A DNA stretch of 64,000 nucleotides, taken from assembly GCA_947172415.1 (NCBI GenBank), contig OX359190.1, positions 6,882,001 through 6,946,000 of the forward strand. Direction: 5' to 3'. How positions within the stretch are numbered: the stretch's first letter is position 1; every line of letters begins with the position of its first letter. A model generated the notes under the pieces. That model saw only the letters and a list, made by a program, of their open reading frames with translations, was not told the origin of the DNA and did no database searches. Both the position numbers and the translations under genes were made by a program. Shown here one piece after another: positions 1-12,900 of the stretch. Source of the DNA: Chondrosia reniformis (lineage: Eukaryota > Porifera > Demospongiae > Chondrillida > Chondrillidae).

Positions 1-959
1 ATATACGTAGTTCTTTGCTTGAATAATAACATTATGATACTTGGATAATTGTTGAGATAAAGAAACCATAGTGTGTTTGCCTGCATTTTGAAGCATTTAT
101 TGAGCAAAACTTATCCAGCATATAAATAAGTACAATTGGATGATAGCATATTTCAAGATTTCTTCAACTTCAAATAGCTTTTCACTTGTAAGTATACGTA
201 CGTAGTTTACTATTCAATACCAATTCAACCCATTAGACCATTAAATTCTAGCAAGTGATCCAATAAGATGAATACATAGTCATTAGTTCACAGTAAGTAA
301 GAGATACTTGAAGACAGGTCACCCTTACATTAGGTCGTACAGAAAAGGAATGCTACGTATGACTGTATGCACCAAAAGTTCATCATCTAGTCTTTTGTGA
401 ATATAGAAAGTATTGCATACGTATGTAGGTAGAAGAATACATTTACTGTTTCATCATTAAAAGTACCTGAAAATACTTCAAATACACATTATACTTATTA
501 TGTGTTTGGAGTGTTCCTAAGTAGAAGACATTGTTTATGGAAGTCATGGTCAGGTTAATCCTGTGATGTAACCTGTAAATAGTCCAGCCCTAAAGTGTAA
601 GTGTACATATGTACACTTACATGGTATATGTGGGTAATTCAAATGGTAACATAGTGTGTGTTAACTGTTTCAGTTTGTATCCTTAGTATAATGAAAGGAT
701 CATCTGTCGACTTTTAAAGTGTCTAAAGACGCAGTTATCTTTTTTTGCTGTCAGACGTGTTGACCCTGAGGGTCTTCTTCAGTGACTCTTAAGATGCTCT
801 AAAAGTCAAAAGATGTTCCTTTCAAAAGATAAGTTTGACGCAGTTAGAATACTAATGAAGTTGAAACTGATATACTTTCTATGGGAAGCTGTTTTGATAT
901 ATGTGAATAACTGTTCCAAGCAGTCTTCAGTTTTAACAAAATTGTTTATATCTTTGCAG
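1..959. other. Presumed intron of WDR19, no exon seen
   Basis: AT-rich sequence that I read as the intron before the first visible WDR19 exon; the WD40-encoding N-terminal half would lie off the left edge. I see no coding exon here. The open frame that begins at 813 runs into the exon at 960, but its first part does not look like WDR19 and no upstream acceptor supports it. A small inverted-repeat element occupies about 693-850 (separate entry). Confidence 0.6.
693..823. mobile_element. MITE-like inverted-repeat element with degenerate hammerhead-like core
   Basis: The outer arms (GAAAGGATCATCTG at the left; its diverged complement ending TTCCTTTC at the right) resemble the 42-43 bp arms of the element at 38752-38939. 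Both copies are followed by the same GATAAGTTYGAYGCAGTTAG tail. The middle, read on the minus strand (about 750-787), holds CTGAAGA, a 5 bp hairpin (GACCC/GGGTC) and CGTC-TGAC, but the expected GAAA reads AACA, so the ribozyme-like core looks dead. The core points the opposite way, relative to the tail, from the core at 38838. Confidence 0.55.
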
Positions 960-3900
960 CATGTTCTTATAGTTTGCAGTGAGGAGAGATTACACACCTA
1001 TGTTTACTGCCAAGATACCCTGGATGGTTCTGTCTGCCAATATGCTGGTGCAACTAAGTTACCTTATGGTCAGAAACCCTTGTTAATGTATAATGGAGAG
1101 GTCTCATGCCAAACCCTTACAGGAAAGGTGTGTCTGACATACAAGCTTCACTAGTTGATCTATACAGTTGCTATAATGTACGTATGTACATGTGTCTGTG
1201 GGGCCCTTTGTTTAACTCTTATAAGTGTTACTTTGTATGAGTCTCTGTACCAGTTGATGACCAACAGATTAAATTCCACAGTGGTGTGAGCCTTACCTTT
1301 TTCATTTGTTAGATATCCTTTAAACAGTTATATAAAAAGATTTTATATTTGTTATGAGCAGTATTGTGCTATTTGCCGTACATTGATTTCTGTAGATATC
1401 TGTGCAGAGGCTTACTACTCACAGTTACCAAGATGAACAAGACCTTAATGAACAAGAGGTACTCCAGCAAAGTACTGATTGAATCGAGAAATTTTATATT
1501 TGTTAAAATTCCTAAATTCGTAGTTGAAAGTATCATTTGAGAAGTGTATCATTTTGAAAAGATTCAAGGATGCATGGTCATTGGCTATCGCAATTGATAA
1601 CACTGAATGTTGGAGACACCTCAACAAAGTAGCTTTGTATCACATGGATGTAGACTTAGGTAAGTTTCCTTTATTTTATACTTTAAATGTTCAACAGCAC
1701 ACTGTACTGTCAAATATTGTCTTTGGCTCAAAACGGGATAGACAATTCTTTAAAAACCAAAGTGTACAGTAAACAGTCATTTACTAAAACATTTTTGGAT
1801 ATAGCATATTGATATTTCCTTGTTACCTTTTAAAGCTATCAGGTGTTCTCGACAAATCCATGATATTGCTCAAGTTTCTGCATTGGAAAAGGCTAAGGTA
1901 TATAAAGGATATTTAATCTAAAGCCCTATGTTACAGACATATGGATATATTTATTGGAAAAAGTTATTGTAAGCTCACCTTACATGTCTGTTTAATTTAT
2001 TTGGAAACAGCACATGGAGGATAAGAATGCTCTTGCTGGGTATATCATGCTTATGAATGGAGAATATGACAAAGCTCAAGACCTTTTCATCAAGTCGTTT
2101 AGTCCACTTGAAGCTCTGCATGTTAGTTGCAGTCTGAAACATATTTCTGCATTGTATCTAAATTATTTATTTCCTGTTTTAGAAAGTTGTTTTTGTTATG
2201 TAGATGAGAATGGATTTAAAGCATTGGGATCAAGCTCTTCAGCTTGCAAGAACTTTGGCACCAGAAGAGCTGTGCCAGATTAGCTTGAGCTATGCTCAAC
2301 AACTGGAACAAGAGTAAGTGTATAGTTGTGTCTATTTTTCTGCTTGAAATACTATTATAAACAACCTATTTTTAGAGAACAATAACTTTACTTTCTCTCT
2401 ACAGTGACCAACTTTTACAGCCTTAATATTTGAATGCCATTATAGTAACTGATTTTAAACCAGCAGACCTCAAAATATTATGCATCCATTTCATGTAATC
2501 AATATACGTATGTATATATTCAGTCCTGCTAGTATCATCTATCTATGTATGTACAATGTATACCAATTTAAGTAGTCATCCAAATAGGTCATCAATCAGG
2601 TGCTTCTAATGAAACTCTTTTCTTAACCTGTACGTAAATAGATTTTCACATTAAAATATGTACAACAAAGACAATTTAGCTATATACACAAGTTCTAGTG
2701 TCTATACAGTATCTTGAGTACTTAAACATTTTTGTGTTAGTGATATGACGAATATTAATATACAGTACTGCAAAATCTGGGGAGTTCTGTTACTGTGCAG
2801 TCAAAGTTTTAATGTTCATAGCTTTTTTGTTAGCACATTGTAATTCTCTTCATAACCAATTGAATTTTTAATAGGGGAGACTATTTAACTGCCCTTAAAT
2901 TATATGAAGAGGTTCAGATGGATGCATTCCTTTCGCAATACTGTCAGGCCGGCATTGCCAGAACTGCCATAATGTCAGGTGATGTAAGAAGGTATGTTTG
3001 GAACCTTTAATTCGACAGATAATATCACCAGAGAGAGTGACACTAGTTGATGTGTTACATAATGTGAATGCTTGTAACCACTCTTTAGGGGAATATCAGT
3101 AGCCCAACAGTCAAATATGAGAAGTCTAAAGAAGGAGTGTGCAGATATATTGGAATCAATGAAGGTAGGCAACAATATCAGTATCGTTAGACATTAAATT
3201 TTGAATTTGCTTCTTGATGTTTCATTTAGCTTTATACTGAGGCGGGGACGCTATACAAGCAAGCCAATTATCCTGATCAAGCAGTTGCAATGTTCATTAA
3301 AACAAAGAATTGGGAAATGGTTGGACAGCTGTTACCTCTTGTGTCAACTCTGAGATATCACAGCTTGTTTGCTAAGGCCAAAGAGGCAGATGGTCACTTT
3401 AATGAGGCAGCTATAGCTTATAAAGCAGCCAAAGACTATGACAATTATGTCAGGTACATTAGTACATAATCTAAAACACCATTTTCCTACACACTACATC
3501 TATGTATTCTACATTCTACAGAAATAGAGTTTTACATAAGTTATATGGGTTATGTTGGACCCTATTCAAGACAAGTTTATGTTCTACCCTTAGGTCTTAT
3601 ATTAACATTTTAAGTTAGATAACTTTAACTTTCTTAACTATGTGTTTGTAAGTGATAAACTGCAGTTAAACAATTAGAAATTCATATATTAAAGAATAAA
3701 ACGTTTTGACCTCAAGGGTCTTATTCAGTTACAACAAATTAAAGAAAGAATTCTGATTGGTCTGTATAAAGAGGTCACACATGAAAAATACCTAATAAAT
3801 AATGAATACTAATGTTAATAAGGATAGAACTGCCATTTGCTGTGAATTTCCAATTGCTTAATTGCCGTGTAACTGCTCAATGGTTATATATTTCCATTTG

Positions 3901-6900
3901 TAATGCTACAGCAATGAGCCATTATTATATTGTGACTTAGTCATAGTTAACTTTACTGATGTTCATATGTATCTTTAATAGGATTCTTATTCAGCATCTC
4001 CACCAAATTGAGGAGGCTGTTAAGATTGTTAGGGAAACGCAATCAGCTGAAGGTGCAAAGATGGTTGCAAAGTAAGTATGTACAGTACATACATCTGTAT
4101 TCCCTGTGGTCTTGAATTTTCTCTAGTGTGGTGTTACTTAATTTCTTTTTTACAGGTATTACCAGAGCTTAGGAGATCCTACCTTGGCATTGCAATTTTT
4201 GGTAGTGTCACGTTGTAATCAGGAAGCCTTTGAGTTGGCAAAGGTATTGTGTTCTTGGATAATGTCTAGCCAATGTATATTTTGCTGTGGTACTTTATGT
4301 ACTTTTTTCTTAAGAAATATTTCCAAGTCCAGTTTGCAACAGGAGTAAATATGTATTTGAGTTTAAATGCCTACCCTCACTAGCATAGCCTACCACTTCA
4401 TGTCTAAGAGAGACTTTTTCAAGGCGATCTAAATTAGCCACCACAGGAGATATGCTGTATCTTGAGAACTGCAGAGTTTAATGTATTCACACATTGAAGC
4501 TGGGTTTAGAACAATTAATGAATTACGTTAAAATGGCTGAAGTCCCAACACAAAGCACTAAATGCCCTTGTGTACAGGTTTTGTATTGCCTATAATCCAG
4601 CAAGAGCTGTTTATGATTGCTGCCAAATTTTGTAGTCTTCTTTCTCAAAGCATATCAAATTTGCTGTGTATGTCGACTCATTAAATTATTAGTAAATTAT
4701 TAAGGATATTATTGTAAACCAATTTTATATACGGTACATGTCACAAGTAACTTTACTTTACTACAGTAAAGTGACTATATACGTGGAGTCCTTTTAGTAA
4801 ATCATATCACAATGTAGTATGTCTCCCTGCTGTAGAATGAAGGTCTAATGGATACATACACCAGTGTGATTGAATCAGATGCTACTTGGGAAGACTTGGT
4901 AGCCATTGCTCAGTATTACAATGACACAGGCAATCCTTTGGAAGCTGGAAGGTTTTATATAAAAGCCAAAGAATATGCAAAGGTTGAGTTTTAGTGCTGC
5001 ACAAAATATACTAATCCTTGTAAATGAAAATATGAGTTGGGTAATTTGTAGAATTTGTTTAGTCACGTACGTACGTACTGTAGAGTAAAGCATTTGATAA
5101 CTTAACTTCGATAACTTGATAATACTAGTGTAATTTGGAGGACTTAGTAGGTAGATTTTTCTTTTCATTGGATTAGGCTGTTCACATACTAACGAGTGGT
5201 TACCAGTGGGATTCTGAAGAAGGCAAACACATTGATTTAGCCATAGTAGCAATTGGGGAGGCACAGACTGAAGAACTTACTCAAAAGTTGCTCTCATATT
5301 TGATGGGCGAAGAGGATGGCAAACCAAAGGTAGTTGTAGAAGTAGAATTAAGCTTAAATATATGTATGGGTTATGAAATTGAGTTATGTACTTACATATG
5401 TATTTAGGTATTTACCATTCCTCTAATTATGTCCTTTTGAAACTCACATTTAGGCAGCTAAGTACATCTTTCAATACCACATGGCAATCAAACAGTACAG
5501 GGAAGCTGCCAGAACAGCAATAATAGTGGCCAGGGAACATCAAAATGCAGGAAATTATAAGCTTGCTCATGATGTACTCTTCAACATGTACCAAGGTATC
5601 TATTGACCCAGCTAAAGGCTAGCTACGTACATTGCTGATAATTCGAACACAATTATTGGATATCAGGCATTAATTACCTGCAAATAGAAAATAAAGAATC
5701 ATAATTTCATCTTAGTAATCTATTTTAAGACTGATCTTTTCCATTGTCCTTAAACTGTGATATCTCTTGTAGCTTAGGATTTTTTCTTTTTAGAATTGAA
5801 GAAACTTGATATCAAAATTCCAGCAGAAATGGACCAGAGTTTAATGCTGCTACACAGCTACATGCTAGTTAAGCCTCATGTGAAGAAAGGAGATCATGGA
5901 AGGGCAGCTCGTTTATTGTTAAGAGTTGCTAATAATATCAGCAGATTTCCTTCTCGTAAGAAGGCAATTCTAATAGTAATCTGTCTAGTTTTTGTTTTTA
6001 TAAACTGGACATGCAATTCTCCATTTATATCTGACTGAACTAGTAATGGTACTAATTTTGTTAGGAGCTAACTGTAATTTGGTACGTCTTTGTACAGTAG
6101 TCTGTAGTGTTTTGGATACTGAATGATTTTCCTCTTCTGGTTGTACTTTCTAGATGTTGTACCAATTCTGACATCAACTGTTATTGAATGTCAGAGATCG
6201 GGAATGAAAAGCTCTGCCTTTAATTTTGCTGCTGCTCTAATGAAGCCAGACTTAAGATCCAAAATTGACCAGAAGTGGAAGAAGAAGATAGAACAGATTG
6301 TAAGGTAAGCCTACATGTTTTGTGCTGTAATAGATTTTAAACTTTTCTTTTCACAAAAAGGCTTTCACAAATATGCCTCCATAATTCAGTACTTAGGGAA
6401 TACAGTAGTGCTCTTTATATATACTTACGTAGATGAACTAAAAATGCTCATGTTATATATAGTAGTTACTGTACTATCAAAAGGTAACAGGATCAATTAA
6501 AGTGGTGATTAAACCACTCTAAAATTATATTTAAATCATAATATTGTTGCTATTCCTAGGGACTTCTAAATTTATAATAATAGTAAAGTAGGCCACAAAT
6601 GGGATAAGTAATCTTTAACGTATCCTTATGTGATTACTTCCTGTTTCTGTCTTTGTCAGTCTTTATTAGTTCTTTTAGGTGTAGCACCTCCTAATATTGT
6701 TTCATAGAATATCTTTGCAAAAGGCATACACATGGATTGTTATTGTGTTTAACAAGAAGAAAACTCAGTTTGTGCATTTCAAGTTCTTTTGTATGAGTTA
6801 AGTCTGGACAAAGACAGTGATACTAATGATGATAATAGTTACACGTTATCCATTCCTAACTCTTTGACGACCACATTTTCCATTTTTACAGCCCACTTAC

Positions 6901-9900
6901 TGAGTGTGGCATCAATAGCTGAAGTTGGTATAGGTTACTGGTAGTGAATCTTCAACAGTACTTACTGGTTGGCTACTTGTAGTCAGGCTTGGGTCTGTCC
7001 TCTATACTTGAAAGCCACAAATTGTACCAGGAGTCTGCTGGAAGATAGTTTCCTTCTATTTTTCTATGTTGTAAGAACATCACTTCATCTGAGCTGAAGC
7101 TGACAGTAGAGGGCTATTGATTGACTCTGAATTTCTCAGTGGAGCAGATGGGACCAGTGCTTTCATTACATTCCTACCTTTCTCCTTCCGTTTTGCTGCC
7201 ACTTATTGTTCAGTCTTTGCTTGAAGCTTTCTCTCTCCTTCAATTCTTTTCTTCTATTTCTCATCATTTATTCTCTACTTTTTTCACTCTTCTCCTTTAC
7301 CAGCTTCATATTACTGTTGTGCTTCTGGTGTAGGCCATTTCAGGTTGGTTTCTAATACACTTTCTTCCCCAATCTTTTTAATTTACCCTAGATTGAAAGT
7401 TTCTTGCCAGAAACCATACCTTGAATCAGAGTCACCTGGCAACTGTAATTCCTTTGGTTAGAATTACTGTAAATGCATAATACAGTTCATCTTCGTCCAC
7501 TGAAATTTGCTAAAAGTTGTTGCATTTCCCCTGTCAGCTGTACTGAGAGCAGAGCCACCTTTCCAAAATGTTTCACTAGGGACTTGCTAAAGGTAGTCTG
7601 CTGCTTTTGCAATTTCAGCACTCCTTGGGTCAGTGACTTAACAGCTGTTTCCATAGAGCTACTAGCAGTAGTGGGAACCTCCATTACCTGCAGTCATAGC
7701 CAAAGATAAACACTCTTTCATAACAGATAAAATTAGCTGTAGCTTGCTTAGTAGCTGCCTTTGTTTGTTATATTAGCTAAAGACAGTACCTATGTAGCTC
7801 TCTCTATCTCCTTTGTTGCTACCTTTCTGTGAGTCCCTTTAGTAGTTCCCCCTTCAACTTAGTCAATCCATTCTAGTGCATCTGTATCTGCATTAAACAG
7901 AATTGGAGCTGACCTAAGACCTCATGGAACTTGCTTATCGAAATAGACATCTTCATTCCATACCATGCCAAATAAATGGCAGTTTGTGATTGAACTGGTA
8001 CATTTCTATAGGCATTGGCCATGTCAATCTTAGCAATCCTAGCATGTAGCATGTACACCCAGGTGTAATGGCATTTCAGTACAATCCTCTACAGAGGAAT
8101 AGACCATGCTGGAGCACTCCTTTGGAATTCCATCATTTACAATATCTCTCTCCATATATGATAAATCCACCATTATTCTCCATTTACCTGGAGTAGATTT
8201 TGGAATATCCCTCAATATATTAACAATGACTGCAACACATCAGTAGTGTAGCAGTGCGATAAGCCTTGGTCAGGGTGAGCAATACATTTTTTGCTCACTT
8301 CACTCTTAATCCATTCTTATTCAGATTTTTTGGTCTTATTTTACACTAGCACAAAGGCAGGGCTTCTCTGCTCCAGTGCCCTATGATGGCACCTCCAGTG
8401 AAGGCACTTCCAACAAAGGCATTACCAACAACAGCTACGTATCTTCGTGAAGATAGGACGGAATCTCGTATACACCATTGGTAAATGTAGGAAAATCATA
8501 TACAATCCAAGAAATTCCTCATGCACAGCCAACTGATCATCCACACATTGAAAGGATACCACAAGTTGCTCATTATTTGTGCAATCCACACTTATCAGCC
8601 ATTATGGTAAAACGTCTGCCTGTTGAAGGCACCCTGCAACCACACAGAGTATTGTGGTGGCCATTAATGTTAAAATCACTTTTTGGCTGGTGAGGAGCAG
8701 GGACTAAATCAATACTAACTTCGAGTGCACAATTAAGTCAGTAAAACAGCTGTATGAACAAAATCGCTACTTTCGGGAATAGTCTTGCCAGTTGAGCAGT
8801 TGTCGTAAGGAATACTACACTTCTCATCAAAAACTCTTACCTGTTGGACTTAAACAGAGCTGCCAAGTTACATTTATGAGGATGCTGGAGATTCGACCGT
8901 ACCCATATATTCAAAGGCGCTGGAATGATGGGCAGCCATATTTATCAATTTGTGACATCAGCAAAAAATGGAGGCTAGATCGTCGGAGCAGAACAAAAAG
9001 TCGCAGGAAGACCAGAGTGTGGCTACATTAGGATTAGCATACCTGCTCTGCTGTAACTCTGACTTTTATCTAAGGCTGTTAATGTTCATCTCAGGAGGTT
9101 CACATAAATATATTTAAATTTATTTAAATTTTGTACACCCATCCAGCTCTACTGAAGTTTGCTGGAGATTGAGCTTGGTGTGCGTGTGAGATGGAGGTGT
9201 AGCAGAAATGCGTGTGACACACGCCTAATGTGTGTGTCTTGGCAGATCTGCTTAAAGTAGCTACCAATTGATAGGTAAAGGATCATTGGATTCAGCATAG
9301 CTATTGTTCCACCAACTGGCAGATGATGCTTGCTTATTTTTTGGGGCGCCTATCCTATATTGTTTTCAAAAATTATGTTAATGTATGGCTTCCTGTTTGT
9401 AACCTTGTATCATAGAGTACGGTAGTACTCTATAGTAGGGATGGCCAGAAAAAATGGCTGCCCTATGTAATGTATGGTGTCACGTGCACGGTAAAATCGA
9501 CTGTAGCACTCGTCGTGAAGGAGCGCTCGAATTGTAATTGAATTTTAAACAAAAATATAACTTACCCAAAGTTCAGAGATAACTATTTAATAATCGGAAG
9601 ACTAGCAGCGAACGAAAAAACCTAAAGCCGCCATCTTGAAAAATTCCTCACTTTCTCGGTCTTATTATTATTATTATTATTATTATTCTTTCTTTTCTTG
9701 AGCTACCGCTCGTGTCGAAGGAAATAACTTATTCCTGTTGATACAAATCGTACCAAATCGAACCTAAACTAGGGAATAGGCTATACTAGATTTGAACGCG
9801 TTCTACACGAAGCATGTTATTTCTGAAGGTGTTAAGAGTGAGACCTTTTCGGACGCCATTTTGTGAAATTAAGAGTTCCGGCCGGCCGGGTCTCCGCAAT

Positions 9901-12900
9901 TTTACCGGATATTTTATTATAATAATAAAAAAGCAATCTGGTTACGCGATACTAGGTTAGTATTTATATACAACCAGCGAGACTAGGTTAGTATTTATAC
10001 AACCGAAGGAAGTTTGTTGTAAACTAATACAGTGTAACCACTTATACGGGACTCTCTGAAATGCGGACGTCGCGATTATGCCGACACAAATATAAGGTCC
10101 TGATTGTTACCCGTAGACATACATATTTAATTAACCTCTGATTTACGGACACCTTGATATTCCGTAATGTGGACATACATGTATGTACATGTCACAAGTT
10201 CCTTACGGAATTCCACAGATTACCCGATACGGAATTCCGTACTTTTCCGAGCAGCAAGGTTTGAGAGTCTGCGGATTGACTGAGGGTAGCCGCGGAACGT
10301 TCCGCAATGTTCTGCAGGAGGCTCGAAAAGGATTCGGCATTGGTAATCACCGCATACGTTCGTGGATAGTATACTTACGATTACGGGCCTTTATGGTGGT
10401 CGCAGGAAAGGTCAATTGTAAGTATACTATCCACGAACATATGCGGTGATTACCGATACTCAGCCGTACCTATACGCACTAATAAAATGTATTAAACCAT
10501 GGATAAAGTCATAATGATATCGTCTTGAGAATTATGGCAAGATCAGGACAATTTGAAGTCCCGCACGTTCCTCGGATTCCTCGGATTCGTCTCAGAGCTC
10601 CACACGTTCCTCGGGTTCCTCGGATTCGTCTGATTAAGTTCCGAAAACGTGCCTCAGATTTCCAAAATCGTGCCTTGGTTTTTCGCAATCTTGCCTCCGT
10701 TTTCTGAGCGGACAGTCAAGGAATTCCGCAACGGATTTCCGAGGATTTCTGCAAAATTCCGTAAGGAACTTGTGACATGTACCGTATATCCTTGTAGAGC
10801 GTATATCAATACAATAGAAAATACAGTCTTTAAAGCAGACAATAATTACAGTAGAAAGGAAATAACATTTCAGCTGGTGGATTTTTCAAGGATCTTCTTC
10901 AATCGAAATACTTTTTCTTGCTATGGTATAAATTGATATGCTTATATTTACATGTAATATAATTCCAATCAACAATTTCAATAAAATAAAAATTAAAATC
11001 ATCTCAGCTAGCACTTGAAGTTATATAAACCACAATACTAATGGTTATTTTTGGGGCGCCACAGGCGCCCCTATATTGTTTTCAGAAATTATGTTGACGT
11101 ATGGCTTCCTGTTCGTAGTCTTGTATATATATATCTGTCAAAAAATGGCGGACGTGCGGCTAGCTTTCGTTTTCTAGCTTAAAATTAGCTTTCTCTTCCT
11201 TAGCGTAGAACATTGAACGAACGAAATGGACTTAAAAACTACCCTTACTAATACTATGTAACGTTTTCTACGAGATATGGCCTTGAAAAATTGACGGCCA
11301 ACAAGAGTCAATCGGAAATCGGTTAACCGGATATCTATAAGAACCAGCCAAGTAGTTCGAGTTTACTTAGGGGCGCCTGGCGCCCCACGAGTTTTTTAAA
11401 CTCGAACTACTTGTTTATCTTCAGCATGCGCAGCTGCAGGGACCTTCTCCTGCCCTCCACCCTTCACATAGTGATTATGCAAATTGCCTTTGACATTGTA
11501 CACTATTTTCTATATATACGATAACATATACATATAACTAGATATATGTAATGCATAAATATAAGCCTCACTCTTCAACCATAAAACCTATCAAGGGAAG
11601 AAAAGCAAGAAGTGATGAGCAAGATATATATATATGAAAGGAAAATTGTAACTACAGTCAAATGATGTATAAGGAAATATATACATCATATATAGCCTTA
11701 TGTACAGTGATGATTTTTTTAAACCAGTTAATTATCCCCCTCTCCCCATAAAAACAAGTATTTCAAGTAAAAACTCATGTAAAAACTCACGGGGCTGCTG
11801 CTCCTCCAAATTAACTCGAACTACTTGGCCACATCACTTAGATATATATATATATATTCTTTAGGCCCACTTTACCTATCCACCAAACGTAGTAGCTTTC
11901 TCCCTAAAATGAATGTCTTATGTCCATCCATTGCATCCCACCAGAATCATGTGTCAACCTTGTAATAGCTCCCAAATATAAAAACAGATTATCATCCTTT
12001 AGAACTACCACCGCCGCTAACAACACTTGTTAACTTCACATTGAAATTTCTTATATGTTACAATCGGGTTATTATATATATCATACAGAACATTCTAGAG
12101 GTCAAAAGTAATTAACAGCTAAGAACTATAGTAAAGATATTGTTGCTATAGCTGCAGTTATGTATGGAAATTGCTATGCTACAGTTATTACACAGATACG
12201 TACATTGCTTTCTCCGACTCCATAGCCACTACAGCAGCAGCAGAAAGTGTAAAGGACAGTGCCCAATCCATAAAAGACTCCAAAGGATTTTCTTGCTGAC
12301 GTGACTATTAGCAAAACTAACCCATTGAAAACTGATACTGTCTTTTGGAGTTGCAGTTTCTTGATGCACTGTGATTAGTTAAATATCGTACCCGATTTGA
12401 AACTGTTCTTTCTAAAATAGAAACCAATTGGTGGATTAAACCGTTAATTTATGAGGATATACTTGGATGGCAATTTTTTCATGCTGTCTCTGCTTAGGCA
12501 GAGTTACTATCCTCTAATAGTATTCCCTTTCTACTGATGCCTTTGGTACTTATGGTCTAACAAGCCAGACCAGCAAGTACAAGAATCGTTTCACTAAACT
12601 TAGACCATTTAGCTGTAAGCATTACCCATTTCATGATTGCTTCATATCTAAGTTACGTAAACTTTAGAGTTTGTAGCTCATTTCTGTTAGATAATAATCC
12701 ATTTTTTTGTTAAATATTAGGAAACCAGACAGAACAGAGGAAGAAGAATTGCTTGATCCATGCCCTTTCTGCAATCATCCCATTGTCCAAAGTCAACTTG
12801 ACTGCCAAGAGTGTAAAAATGCAATACCATATTGCATTGCCTCAGTAAGTGACTTTATTCAATACGCCAACATATCCTAACTAGCAAATGCCTGTTTAGT

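Larger units (their letters stand above)
10027..10960 (+). mobile_element. Tigger-like nonautonomous element split by a nested MITE
   Basis: The left end (ACAGTGTAACCACTTATACG, then GGACTCTCTGAAATG) and the right part (CCTTGTAGAGCGTATATCAA onward) align to one uninterrupted element at 39660-40196. Between them lies a 598 bp insertion (10185-10782) with its own perfect terminal repeats. The CAGTG start followed by ACGG/GGAC motifs is typical of pogo/Tigger-derived MITEs. Lies in the WDR19 intron. Confidence 0.65.

Noticed and set aside
813..959. Upstream extension of the first WDR19 reading frame
   Set aside because: The peptide does not match WDR19 and overlaps a transposon tail; a good acceptor lies at 951-959.
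7121..7333. 70-residue hydrophobic ORF in the WDR19 intron
   Set aside because: Low-complexity Leu/Ser/Phe composition, no start context and no similarity recognised.
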